From Hydrogenophaga sp. Root209 (lineage in GTDB: Bacteria > Pseudomonadota > Gammaproteobacteria > Burkholderiales > Burkholderiaceae_C), in contig NZ_LMIE01000031.1 in the NCBI RefSeq assembly GCF_001428625.1, forward strand, positions 384,711 to 448,710: DNA of 64,000 nucleotides, read 5' to 3'. The position numbers and the translations under genes are program-made. The notes below the pieces were generated by a model, which saw only the letters and a program-made list of their open reading frames with translations, had not been told where the DNA came from and searched no databases. Below are positions 8,257 through 16,607 of this stretch, one piece after another (the stretch's first letter is position 1; the number at the start of each line of letters is the position of its first letter).

Positions 8257-8685
8257 ATGAAAACACGTCTTCAAATCGCCGCCTTCCTGGCCACCCTGTC
8301 GGTCATCTCTTCTGTTCATGCCCAAACGACGCCTGCCCTCCCAGCCAACAAAGTCCTCCCATCGGGCGTCGCTTTGAAATGGACCACGGCCGGAACGGGC
8401 GAAAAGCCCTTGGCCACCGATACCGTGCAGGTGCACTACCGCGGCACATTGACCGACGGCAAAGAGTTCGACAGCTCTTTCAAACGCGGCGAGCCCGCCA
8501 CCTTCCCGCTCAACCGCGTCGTGCCCTGCTGGACGCAAGCTTTGCAGGAAATGAAAGTGGGCGACACGGCTGACATAACCTGCCCACCGGCCACCGCCTA
8601 CGGCGAGCGGGGCATTCCCGGCGTGATCCCGGGCAACAGCGTTCTGGCGTTCCAGGTGCAACTGCTGTCCGTGAAGAGGAAGTAA
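8257..8685 (+). CDS. FKBP-type peptidyl-prolyl isomerase, periplasmic
   Basis: A 142-residue exported FKBP. The signal peptide is MKTRLQIAAFLATLSVISSVHA, and the mature part has the FKBP core: VQVHYRGTLTDGKEFDSSF, then GEPATFPLNRVVPCWTQALQEMKVGDTADITCPPATAYGERG and the closing IPGNSVLAFQVQLLSVKRK. The usual VIPGW is replaced by VVPCW, adding a cysteine, with a second cysteine in TCPPATAYG, so a disulfide is possible in the periplasm. Function: folding assistance by proline isomerisation. Start at 8257 chosen because it gives a complete signal peptide. Confidence 0.92.
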   Translation: MKTRLQIAAFLATLSVISSVHAQTTPALPANKVLPSGVALKWTTAGTGEKPLATDTVQVHYRGTLTDGKEFDSSFKRGEPATFPLNRVVPCWTQALQEMKVGDTADITCPPATAYGERGIPGVIPGNSVLAFQVQLLSVKRK

Positions 8686-8705
8686 CCGGCTTCGCTCTGG
8701 CCTGC

Positions 8706-9587
8706 CTACGATCCATCGACCCGTTGCCGCAGCAAGGCCTGGCCAGCCCGGATGCGCACACCGCTCTCGATGCCCGGCGCCGGGTCCAGGCCGGGCGGTG
8801 TGAGCACGATGATGGTCGAGCCGTGTTCGAACCAGCCCATCTCTTCTCCCTTGGTCATGCTGGCGGCGCAGGGAATCACGTTGGGGCCGGGCCAGCGCAG
8901 GTGCAGCAGGATATTGAGCCAATGCAGGCGGATGCTCGCCACCAGCACCGCGGCCACCGGCACCAGGATCAGCGGGGCATCGCCCAGACCGGGCAAGCGG
9001 CATTCGATGACGGCGCGCTCGTTCTTGCAGAACAGGCGCTCAACGCGTTTGAGCGCGATGGGATTGACGTTCCAGGTGTCGCCGCTGATGTAAGTCACCC
9101 GGTCCACCGCCAGCGCATGCGGGGCATGGAAGCGGTGGTACATGGCCGAGGTGAGGCGCAAGGTGGTGTAGCGCCCGCCCTGCATGCGCTGCGCCATGTC
9201 TTCGGAGCGCAGCAACTCGCGCAACGGGTAGGGGAAGCCCTTGGCCTGCAGCACATCGGTGCCATCGATCGGCCCGCAGGCGCCCACGATGGCGTCGCTG
9301 GGGCTGCACACCACGGCTGGGTCGGGATCAAAAGGGCGCAGGCCGGGTTTGAGCTCCCGCGTGAAGCAGTCGCGCAGGCTCTGAAAGCTTTGCTGTTTCG
9401 CCTCGCTCAGGTCGAGGTCGGTGAACAGCCGCCACACCGCGATGGAGAGCCGCGTGAGCACAGGGCTCTGGATGCGGCTGAACCAGCCCATGAAACGGGT
9501 GGCCGCCACACGCGGTATGCGGTTGGTGAACAGGAAGTTGAGATCTTCATTGAGAAGGAATTTTTCGCGCCAGGCGTTTTTGTTCAT
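8706..9587 (-). CDS. psd: Phosphatidylserine decarboxylase proenzyme
   Basis: A 293-residue decarboxylase that converts phosphatidylserine to phosphatidylethanolamine at the inner membrane. The self-cleavage site is visible as His-Gly-Ser-Thr, with Ser257 the precursor of the pyruvoyl group; E. coli has Leu-Gly-Ser-Thr here. Upstream are the conserved MYHRFHAPHA and the aspartate-containing SPSDAIVGACGPID motifs of the catalytic triad. The start at 9587 gives a normal N-terminus (MNKNAWREKFLLNEDLNFLFTNRIPR); the frame is open to 9680 but the extra residues overlap the promoter side of the divergent gene. It is divergent from the class III PLP enzyme. Confidence 0.93.
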   Translation of the reverse strand: MNKNAWREKFLLNEDLNFLFTNRIPRVAATRFMGWFSRIQSPVLTRLSIAVWRLFTDLDLSEAKQQSFQSLRDCFTRELKPGLRPFDPDPAVVCSPSDAIVGACGPIDGTDVLQAKGFPYPLRELLRSEDMAQRMQGGRYTTLRLTSAMYHRFHAPHALAVDRVTYISGDTWNVNPIALKRVERLFCKNERAVIECRLPGLGDAPLILVPVAAVLVASIRLHWLNILLHLRWPGPNVIPCAASMTKGEEMGWFEHGSTIIVLTPPGLDPAPGIESGVRIRAGQALLRQRVDGS

Positions 9588-9646
9588 GGTTCTGTCAAAG
9601 CAATGTTCTACAAATGTCACACCTTCACTTTTCAGGTGTGTGTCAG

Positions 9647-11299
9647 ATGTCCACCGCATGGGTTCTTTCAGCCAGCGCACTGGCAGCGTCCTTTCCTTTT
9701 GTTCACCAGCGCATCCAGCTGTCGCGGGCGAAGCACCGCTCGCTGGCCGGGCATTCGCTCATGGCCAAGCGCCTGGCGCGCTGGTTGCCCGGCTACAGCT
9801 ACACCGAAGACCGCTTCTTCGCGGCCGACGGTGCACCGCCCGGCGTGGCGGCCCAGCGCAAGGCGGCCTTCCATCGGCTCTCGGCCCAGTTGAACGCCAA
9901 GGCTCCGCAAGGGCTGGCACTCACCGCACAGCTGCGCGCCGGGCTGCCAGACCTGCAGTTCACCGGCCGGTACCGCGTGCCGTTCCAGTTCAGCGAGCTG
10001 GTGCGTCAACACCTGGCGCTGCCCGCGTTCTGGGCGCACGCCGAAGGCGTTGGCCTGACCGACATCGACGGCAACCACTGCTTCGACCTGACCGGCTCCT
10101 ACGGCGTCAACGTCTTCGGTGTCGACTTCTACAAGGCCACCATGGCCGAAGGTTCCGAGCTGGGCGCCGCACTGGGCCCCGTGCTGGGCGGTTACCACCC
10201 CTGCGTGGCCGACAACGTGGAGCGGCTCAAAGCCATCTCGGGCCTGGATGCCGTGTCGTTCCACATGTCCGGCACCGAAGCGGTGATGCAGGCGGTACGG
10301 CTCGCGCGTTTTCACACCGGCCGCAAGAAGCTGGTGCGCTTTTGCGGCGCGTACCACGGCTGGTGGGACGACGTGCAGCCCGGGCCCGGCAACCCGATGC
10401 CGCCGGGCCACACCTACACGCTCAAGGACATGGACGAACGCAGCCTGAACGTGCTGCGGACCCGAAGAGACATCGCCTGCGTGCTGGTCAACCCGCTGCA
10501 GGCATTGCATCCGAACCGCAATGCACCGGGCGACTCGACGGTGATGACCGCACGCCAGAGCGATCCCGCCGATCAAAAGGCCTACGCGCAGTGGCTGGCG
10601 CGTTTGCGCGAGGTCTGCACCGCACGTGGCATTGCGCTGATCTTCGACGAGGTCTTCGTGGGGTTTCGGCTGGCGCGCGGTGGAGCGCAGGAACACTACG
10701 GCGTGCAGGCCGATCTGGTCACCTACGGCAAGACGCTCGGTGGTGGTCTGCCGGTGGGCGTGGTCTGCGGCAAGGCCGCCTGGATGCAGCGGTTTCGCCC
10801 CGAGCGCCCGGCCGACATCTGCTTTGCCCGCGGCACCTTCAATGCGCACCCCTACGTCATGGGAGCGATGAACGCGTTTCTGCGGCGGTTGGAGACACCT
10901 GAAGTCCAAGCCATTTACGAAGGCCTGGACGAGCGCTGGCAGAACCACCTCACACGTTTCAACCACGCGCTGCAGCAGGCCGATGTGCCGGTTCGGGTGG
11001 CTGGGCTCTCCAGCATCTGGACCGTCAACTTCACGGCGCCCTCGCGTTACCACTGGATGCTGCAGTTCTACCTGCGCGAGCAAGGCCTGGCGCTGAGCTG
11101 GGTGGGCACCGGCCGCATGGTCTTCAGCCTGAACTACAGCGAGCAGGACATGGCCGAGGTGCTGCGCCGCTTGGTGCTGGCCTGTCAGCGGATGACCGAG
11201 GACGGCTGGTGGGCCAACCCCACCGGGGCAACGGCCCGGGATCTGCAACGGCAGGTGTTCAAGGAAATGTGGCGCGCCCGCTGGAGCGGACGCGCCTGA
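9647..11299 (+). CDS. Class III aminotransferase-fold PLP enzyme
   Basis: A 550-residue pyridoxal-phosphate enzyme of the class III fold, closest in style to glutamate-1-semialdehyde aminomutase. Lys362 in YGKTLGGGLPVG is the Schiff-base lysine; Asp in IFDEVFVGFR and the FHMSGTEAVMQAVRLAR phosphate-binding segment are present. An N-terminal extension of about 100 residues begins with a hydrophobic stretch (MSTAWVLSASALAASFPFVHQRI) and is not part of the usual fold. The ATG at 9647 has AGGTG upstream. It is divergent from psd and convergent with the Mpo1-like gene. The substrate is unknown; GSA aminomutase for haem is unlikely given the extension and the unusual context. Confidence 0.85.
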   Translation: MSTAWVLSASALAASFPFVHQRIQLSRAKHRSLAGHSLMAKRLARWLPGYSYTEDRFFAADGAPPGVAAQRKAAFHRLSAQLNAKAPQGLALTAQLRAGLPDLQFTGRYRVPFQFSELVRQHLALPAFWAHAEGVGLTDIDGNHCFDLTGSYGVNVFGVDFYKATMAEGSELGAALGPVLGGYHPCVADNVERLKAISGLDAVSFHMSGTEAVMQAVRLARFHTGRKKLVRFCGAYHGWWDDVQPGPGNPMPPGHTYTLKDMDERSLNVLRTRRDIACVLVNPLQALHPNRNAPGDSTVMTARQSDPADQKAYAQWLARLREVCTARGIALIFDEVFVGFRLARGGAQEHYGVQADLVTYGKTLGGGLPVGVVCGKAAWMQRFRPERPADICFARGTFNAHPYVMGAMNAFLRRLETPEVQAIYEGLDERWQNHLTRFNHALQQADVPVRVAGLSSIWTVNFTAPSRYHWMLQFYLREQGLALSWVGTGRMVFSLNYSEQDMAEVLRRLVLACQRMTEDGWWANPTGATARDLQRQVFKEMWRARWSGRA

Positions 11300-11304
11300 G
11301 GAAT

Positions 11305-11907
11305 TCAGCTGGCCCGCGGCCCCGGCTCCATCCACTCCCCGCGCAACAGCTGCAGCGGCGCGCGGTGGTACAGCTTGATGTCGTGAAACGGGTCGGTCAC
11401 GATCTTGATGGCCCACACCAGTCCCGTGCGCAGATCCTTCAACACCCACAGTTGCATGACGCGGAATGCCAGACCACCAACACCCACCCAGAGCCACATC
11501 CAGCCGACGTTGTGCGCGAGGCCCAGCCAGTCGGTGTGGGGCTCCATCAGGCCGAAGAGGTCGGGCTGCGCCACCAGCAGCAGCGGCGACGCTGCCCAGA
11601 TCAGCATCAGCACCACCTTGCGCTGCAGGTTGTAGCCCACCTTGACGGCCTCCTTGTACGCATGCGTGGCCTGGTTGATCTCGTCGTAACCCTTGGGTTC
11701 GAAAAAGAAGTGACCGGCCTGGCGACTCACCATGGACACCAGCCAGGCCACCAAAGCGGCCAGCGCCGGATCGGCGAACAACAAGGCGTAGGCCACCAGG
11801 AAACTCAGGGCGCTGAGCAGGTGCAGGCTCTGGTTGATGCGGCTGTGGTGGTAGTAGCGGTGGTCGTCCCAGCGCTGTGTCTCGAGCTCTTTGAAAAACG
11901 TGTTCAT
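11305..11907 (-). CDS. Mpo1/DUF962-like multi-pass membrane protein
   Basis: A 200-residue inner-membrane protein with four hydrophobic segments. The N-terminal pattern YYHHSRINQSLHLLSA and the later SRQAGHFFFEPKGYDEIN resemble the histidine-rich motifs of the DUF962/Mpo1 family, whose yeast member is an iron-dependent dioxygenase acting on 2-hydroxy fatty acids. Whether the metal ligands are all conserved cannot be judged here. The gene ends six bases after the stop of the converging PLP enzyme. Alternative: an unrelated membrane protein that shares the histidine pattern. Confidence 0.6.
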   Translation of the reverse strand: MNTFFKELETQRWDDHRYYHHSRINQSLHLLSALSFLVAYALLFADPALAALVAWLVSMVSRQAGHFFFEPKGYDEINQATHAYKEAVKVGYNLQRKVVLMLIWAASPLLLVAQPDLFGLMEPHTDWLGLAHNVGWMWLWVGVGGLAFRVMQLWVLKDLRTGLVWAIKIVTDPFHDIKLYHRAPLQLLRGEWMEPGPRAS

Positions 11908-12073
11908 TCAATTCCTCTTGTTCAGTCACGGACGGGCCCGATCACAATGAGCGGTCCTGCATCGGATGCTCAGGCGGCCACATGAAACGGCCGTGACATC
12001 AACCGAGACATTGCAATGACACGACAGGCTGTTGTGCAGCGGACCGCGTGTCACACAACTGTTATCGCAAGCG

Positions 12074-13300
12074 ATGAACATCGCCCCCATGAACACATCC
12101 GACGTCTGCGACGCCCTGCTGGTCGAACACCTGCCCGTGCCGCGACCCAGTCTGCGGGTTGCCGTGGTCACCGAGACGTACCCGCCCGAGGTCAATGGTG
12201 TGGCCGTCACATTGCAGCAGCTGGTGCAGCGGCTGCAGGCCAGCAACCACCAGATCCAGCTGATCCGGCCACGCCAGCCCCTGACCGACAAGGATCGCGA
12301 CACCACCTCGGACGAACTGCTGGTTCGGGGGCTGGAGATTCCCCGGTACCCGCAGCTTCGCCTGGGCATGCCGATCAAGCGCGCACTGCTCGCGCAATGG
12401 ACCCGGCAACGGCCCGACCTGGTGCACGTGGCCACGGAAGGCCCTCTGGGCTGGTCGGCCGTGCAGGCCGCCCGCAAGCTGCGGCTGCCGCTGAGCACCG
12501 ACTTCCGCACCAACTTCCACGCCTACAGCCAGCACTACGGCATCGGCTGGCTGCGCAAGCCGATCGCGGCCTACCTTCGCAAATTCCACAACCTCGCGGA
12601 TTGCACGATGGTGCCGTCGAGCGACCTGCTGCAAGACCTGTCCGCCCAAGGCTTCGAGCGGCTGATGGTGGTGGCCCGGGGTGTGGATGCCGCCAGGTTC
12701 TCACCGGTGCACCGCAGCGAAGCCCTGCGCGCCCAGTGGGGTGTGGCGCCCGATCAGCCGGTGCTGCTCTCGGTGGGCCGGCTCGCCCGCGAAAAGAACC
12801 TCGATCTGCTGGCGCGCAGTTGGAACGCGATGCGCGCCGTGCGGCCCGATCTCAAGCTGGTGGTGGTGGGCGACGGGCCCTCGCGCAACGCCCTGGCACA
12901 GGCCTGCCCCGATGCATTGATGGTGGGCGCGCAGAGTGGCGAGGGGCTGGCTCGCCACTACGCCAGCGCCGACCTGTTCGTCTTCCCCAGCGTGACCGAG
13001 ACCTACGGCAATGTCACACCCGAGGCGCTGGCCAGCGGATTGGCGGTGCTGGCCTTCGACTACGCCGCAGCGGCCGAGCTGATCCGGCATGGCGACAACG
13101 GCTTGCTCGCGCCCCGCGGCGATGAGGCGGCCTTCCTTCGGAACGCGGTTGAACTGATGAGCAACCCCGGGCTCGTCCAGCAGTTGCGCGAGCGCGGCCG
13201 CGCCACCACGCTCACGCAGGACTGGGAGCAGATCGTGCGCCAGGTCGAGGGCGTCTGGCACCACCTGGTGGCCGCGCGCCTCACCGGCGCGCAGGCCTGA
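12074..13300 (+). CDS. Glycosyltransferase family 4 (GT-B), MgtA-like
   Basis: A 408-residue GT-B glycosyltransferase. The N-domain opens with LRVAVVTETYPPEVNGVAVTLQQLVQRL, typical of bacterial GT4 enzymes that glycosylate lipids or mannose acceptors, and the C-domain carries the donor site with LSVGRLAREKNLDLL, the E-x7-E block FVFPSVTETYGNVTPEALASG and basic residues nearby. There is no signal peptide. Candidate starts are 12032, 12074 and 12089; none has a strong ribosome site, so the start is uncertain by a few codons. It converges with UDP-glucose dehydrogenase (stops back to back as TGATCA), which could supply a UDP-glucuronate donor. Confidence 0.85.
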   Translation: MNIAPMNTSDVCDALLVEHLPVPRPSLRVAVVTETYPPEVNGVAVTLQQLVQRLQASNHQIQLIRPRQPLTDKDRDTTSDELLVRGLEIPRYPQLRLGMPIKRALLAQWTRQRPDLVHVATEGPLGWSAVQAARKLRLPLSTDFRTNFHAYSQHYGIGWLRKPIAAYLRKFHNLADCTMVPSSDLLQDLSAQGFERLMVVARGVDAARFSPVHRSEALRAQWGVAPDQPVLLSVGRLAREKNLDLLARSWNAMRAVRPDLKLVVVGDGPSRNALAQACPDALMVGAQSGEGLARHYASADLFVFPSVTETYGNVTPEALASGLAVLAFDYAAAAELIRHGDNGLLAPRGDEAAFLRNAVELMSNPGLVQQLRERGRATTLTQDWEQIVRQVEGVWHHLVAARLTGAQA

Positions 13301-14710
13301 TCAAGCGGGTTGCGGCAGTTCCCGCGCCGGGTGGGCAGCCTGGTGATGGCCGCGCCGACCGATGCCTTGGTAGACGAAGCCGAGCGAATCCATCAGGGCC
13401 GGGTCGTAGAGGTTGCGGCCGTCGAAGATGACGCGCCCACGCATGCACCGCGCCATGGCGTCGAAGTCGGGGTTGTGGAAACACTTCCACTCCGTCAGCA
13501 CCAGCAGGGCATCCACGCCGGCCACCGCATCGAGTGGGGATTCGACGAATGTGAGGCCGTCCATCTCGCTCACCGGTCGCCCCAGATCGGCACTGAGCGC
13601 GCGCTGCGCCTCGTTCAAAGCCACCGGGTCGTGCACCAGCACCTCGGCACCCCGGCTCAGCAGCTCGGGGATCACGATGCGGCTGGGAGCGTCGCGCATG
13701 TCGTCGGTGTTGGGCTTGAAGGCCAGCCCCCACACACCCAGGCGCAGCCCGCGCAGATCAGAGCCGAAATGCGCGCAGACCCGATCCACCAGAACCTGCT
13801 TCTGCTCGTGGTTCACCGACTCGGTGGCCTCGACCACGCGCATGCGCAAGCCATGCGCGGCCGCTTCGTGGATCAGCGCGCGGGTGTCCTTGGGAAAGCA
13901 ACTGCCCCCATAGCCCGTGCCGGCGTAAAGGAAGCCGTGGCCGATCCTGCTGTCGGAGCCGATGCCCCGGCGCACCGAGTCGATGTCGGCACCCACGGCG
14001 TCGGCCAGGTGCGCCATGTCGTTCATGAACGAGATGCGCGTCGCCAGCATGGCGTTGGCGGCGTACTTGGTCAGTTCGGCGCTGGCCACATCCATCCACA
14101 GGCTGCGCTCGTGGTGGCGGTTGAACGGCGCATAGAGCCGGGTCATCAGGCGACGGGCCGCTTCGCCGGCGTCCCCGGTGGGCAGGCCGATGACGATGCG
14201 GTCCGGGCGCATGAAGTCGTCCAGCGCGGCGCCCTCCTTGAGGAACTCCGGGTTGGACACGACCGCGAAATCCAGCGCTGCAAGCCCCCTGTCCGCCAGG
14301 GCGCTGCGCAGGACCTGCTCCACACGCCCTCCGGTGCCCACCGGCACGGTCGACTTGTTGACCACCACCTTGAAGTCGGCCATGTGCTGGCCGATCTGCG
14401 CGGCCACGGCCAGCACATGCTGCAGGTCCGCCGATCCGTCTTCCTGCGGAGGCGTTCCCACCGCGATGAAGATCACCTCGGCATGCCGCACCGCAGCCGC
14501 TATCGAGGTGGTGAAGCGCAGCCGGTCGGCATGGCGGTTGCGCTGCAACAGGTCTTCAAGACCAGGCTCGAAGATCGGCACACCGCCGGCTTGCAGCACC
14601 GCGACGCGCCCGTGGTCGCGGTCCACGCAGATGACGTCATTGCCCAGTTCCGCCAGGCAGGTCGCGGTGACCAGACCCACATACCCTGCACCCACCACTG
14701 CGATCTTCAT
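13301..14710 (-). CDS. ugd: UDP-glucose 6-dehydrogenase
   Basis: A 469-residue NAD-dependent dehydrogenase making UDP-glucuronate from UDP-glucose. The N-terminal Rossmann motif MKIAVVGAGYVGLVTA, the FLKEGAALDDFMRPDRIVIG block and the catalytic cysteine in GYGGSCFPKDTRAL are all intact, as is the C-terminal UDP-binding half (LGVWGLAFKPNTDDMRDAPS). The ATG at 14710 is preceded by GGAG. Product uses include exopolysaccharide, lipid A modification or glucuronosyl lipids; the neighbouring glycosyltransferase is a plausible user. Confidence 0.95.
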   Translation of the reverse strand: MKIAVVGAGYVGLVTATCLAELGNDVICVDRDHGRVAVLQAGGVPIFEPGLEDLLQRNRHADRLRFTTSIAAAVRHAEVIFIAVGTPPQEDGSADLQHVLAVAAQIGQHMADFKVVVNKSTVPVGTGGRVEQVLRSALADRGLAALDFAVVSNPEFLKEGAALDDFMRPDRIVIGLPTGDAGEAARRLMTRLYAPFNRHHERSLWMDVASAELTKYAANAMLATRISFMNDMAHLADAVGADIDSVRRGIGSDSRIGHGFLYAGTGYGGSCFPKDTRALIHEAAAHGLRMRVVEATESVNHEQKQVLVDRVCAHFGSDLRGLRLGVWGLAFKPNTDDMRDAPSRIVIPELLSRGAEVLVHDPVALNEAQRALSADLGRPVSEMDGLTFVESPLDAVAGVDALLVLTEWKCFHNPDFDAMARCMRGRVIFDGRNLYDPALMDSLGFVYQGIGRRGHHQAAHPARELPQPA

Positions 14711-15003
14711 GGCTGTTCTCCGTTGGTTGGAGAACATGCTGCAAGCCCAAGATGAAACTGCCTTGGCGAAGCGATGACAGAACGGTGAAACGGGGGGCTT
14801 GCAAGGACAGGGCCCGCGTGCGCGCCACCGCGTGGAAACTCCGCCTCAGCCAGCCCGATCTTCACAAACACGGCGTGCTGCGCTGCTGGCCACAGCAAAC
14901 CACCCCCGCCCAGGTTTGCGTTGGGCGGGCTACGGATGGCAGCGATGCACCTCATTCCAGCCTTGGGCCTTTCGCGAGGGAGTTGGCTCCTCCAGTGAGC
15001 GCT
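14711..15003. other. Intergenic region upstream of ugd
   Basis: These 293 bases lie between ugd (leftward) and the end of the acetyltransferase gene (also leftward), so the ugd promoter should be here. A GGAG ribosome site for ugd is at the left end. No repeat, RNA or supported small gene was seen; short open frames on both strands look like GC-rich shadows. Confidence 0.35.
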
Positions 15004-15735
15004 TCATTGCATCTCGAGCGGGCGCCCCGATATGGAACTGGCACACTCGGTTGGCGGCTTGAGCGAGTCGGCCTCGACCACCCAACCCTTACCCAACAAC
15101 ACCATGCGGGTCTGGAGTCGGTCGCGCGTCTTCGGATCCACAGGTGACGCCAACAAGTGAAGACTCTTGTTTCGAACCTCGACGTATTCCAGTCGATGAC
15201 GTGTTGCGAGGGATATCCACAGCGCATGAGCACTTTGGGATTGGCGGGCGCCGCTGACCAGGCAAAACCCCTGATCAAGCGCCCACTCATACACCGCGGT
15301 AGCGATGCCCCTTCGCTGGTACTCGACCGCGTACTTGGAATGCGGAGCCCGGACAAATCGATCCAGCCGGCGATTGACTTCGATCAATCGGTTGAAGACC
15401 GTGTAGCCGGCCAGACGGCCGCGAGCCACGTCCTCCACGTAGATGTAGTGCTCCCCATCGGCTTCACGGTGGCGAAGGATCAGGCCAGGGAGTTGGGTTG
15501 TGAAGATGCCCGTGCCGCTTTTGAGCAGGCCCGAGCGCTCAAGGCGTGCATGCAGCGACTTCAATTCATCGTCAACGGACGCTGCGCTCCATTGCACGTC
15601 CACGCGCAGTTCCATGGTGTGCCGCTGGGCACAGGGCTGCGCATCGCGGTGCCTTGCAGGCCGCTCGCGGAGAAGGGCTGGTCCAGGGGTGATGAAGGGA
15701 AATGCCAAGAGGGCACACATCCATGGTTCAAACAT
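15004..15735 (-). CDS. GNAT-type acyltransferase
   Basis: A cytoplasmic protein with a GNAT-like core: the acyl-CoA binding motif appears as KYAVEYQRRGIATAVYEWALDQG, followed by ARQSQSAHALWISLATRH. The chosen start (15735) gives 243 residues, overlaps the stop of the preceding beta-helix gene by eight bases, and has AGGAG six bases upstream, which argues for coupled translation. The first 40 residues are not GNAT-like, and an alternative start at 15615 (MELRVDVQWS, 203 residues) would give a more usual length. The acceptor is unknown. It is the third gene of a leftward group with the universal stress protein and the beta-helix protein. Confidence 0.65.
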   Translation of the reverse strand: MFEPWMCALLAFPFITPGPALLRERPARHRDAQPCAQRHTMELRVDVQWSAASVDDELKSLHARLERSGLLKSGTGIFTTQLPGLILRHREADGEHYIYVEDVARGRLAGYTVFNRLIEVNRRLDRFVRAPHSKYAVEYQRRGIATAVYEWALDQGFCLVSGARQSQSAHALWISLATRHRLEYVEVRNKSLHLLASPVDPKTRDRLQTRMVLLGKGWVVEADSLKPPTECASSISGRPLEMQ

Positions 15736-16600
15736 CCCGTGCTCCTGCCCACCAGCCGCTCATCAAGCTGGCGGGCTTTTGGCTTGCGCACACGCGGGCG
15801 CTCGATTCCCAGGACCCCATCTGCACATTCAGGCCTGCAAACACGCCAAAGCCGGCGCCTGCCATGATGGTTTCGAACGCACTCAGACTTTCGCCAGCGC
15901 GTATCGCGCCCCTGGCCTGGATGGCTCCACCCGCCTTGATGCCCCAACCCGCCTCCAGGTGCATGCCGCAATCGATGTCCGAGAGGACCGAGATGCCTTC
16001 GACAGCTTGGACGGTGCCGCCTGAAACCAGGGCGCCTCCAGCCAAGAGACTCTTTGCACAGGTGATGGAACCTTCCACGTTCACGTCGCGACCCACGGAT
16101 GCCTGTCCGTTGAGTTTGAGTTGGCCTGCGCAGCGAACGTCCCATGCCGCTCGCAGGTCTGCCTTTGCAGTGATGTCGCCGTTGGCTTCGATGCCCCAGC
16201 CAGCTTTGAGACGCCCGCCCGATTCCAGTCTGCCGTTGCTTCGAACATTTCCTTCGCAGCGGATGTCGTCGCCCGACACCAGCGATTCACCGACAACGAT
16301 GCTGCCACCCACGTCGATGCGCCGACCCACTCGCACCACCGAATCCACGTCGACGTTGCCGCGCACCCGCAGTGAGCCGGCGAACACGATGGCGCTGGCC
16401 GAGAGATGGTCCAGGATCAAGGTCTCGTTGGTGGGGCCGAACTGGTCGAGCAGCCAGCAGGCGTCGTTGACGCGATCTGCCTGGACCAGGGCGTCCAGCA
16501 GGTCCTGGTAGTTGCTCCCCTCATGGTGGTGCCGCAAGAACCATCGGAATCCATCGGCACATGGCTGTTTGATCTTGATGAAGTCTTTGGTGAGGTCCAT
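15728..16600 (-). CDS. Bactofilin-like beta-helix repeat protein
   Basis: A 290-residue protein with a helical N-terminal head (about residues 1-60, DFIKIKQPCADGFRWFLRHHHEGSNYQDLLDALVQADR) followed by about 190 residues of short repeats of the form G-x-I/V-x-A/V-x-G-x-L/I (for example SLRVRGNVDVDSVVRVGRRI, GIEANGDITAKADLRA, GIKAGGAIQARGAIRAGES). This periodicity indicates a beta-solenoid like bactofilins or polymer-forming proteins. There is no signal peptide, so it is probably cytoplasmic. It lies seven bases after the universal stress protein gene and overlaps the GNAT gene, suggesting one stress operon. Function unknown. Confidence 0.65.
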   Translation of the reverse strand: MDLTKDFIKIKQPCADGFRWFLRHHHEGSNYQDLLDALVQADRVNDACWLLDQFGPTNETLILDHLSASAIVFAGSLRVRGNVDVDSVVRVGRRIDVGGSIVVGESLVSGDDIRCEGNVRSNGRLESGGRLKAGWGIEANGDITAKADLRAAWDVRCAGQLKLNGQASVGRDVNVEGSITCAKSLLAGGALVSGGTVQAVEGISVLSDIDCGMHLEAGWGIKAGGAIQARGAIRAGESLSAFETIMAGAGFGVFAGLNVQMGSWESSARVCASQKPASLMSGWWAGARDV

Positions 16601-16607
16601 GTCGTTC

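Noticed and set aside
9668-11929. Very long open frame antisense to the PLP enzyme
   Set aside because: It is rich in His, Ala, Arg and Gln with no recognisable domain and mirrors a well-supported gene; GC-rich DNA leaves antisense frames open.
14707-14955. 82-codon frame upstream of ugd
   Set aside because: Overlaps the ugd start region, has no ribosome site and no protein-like pattern.
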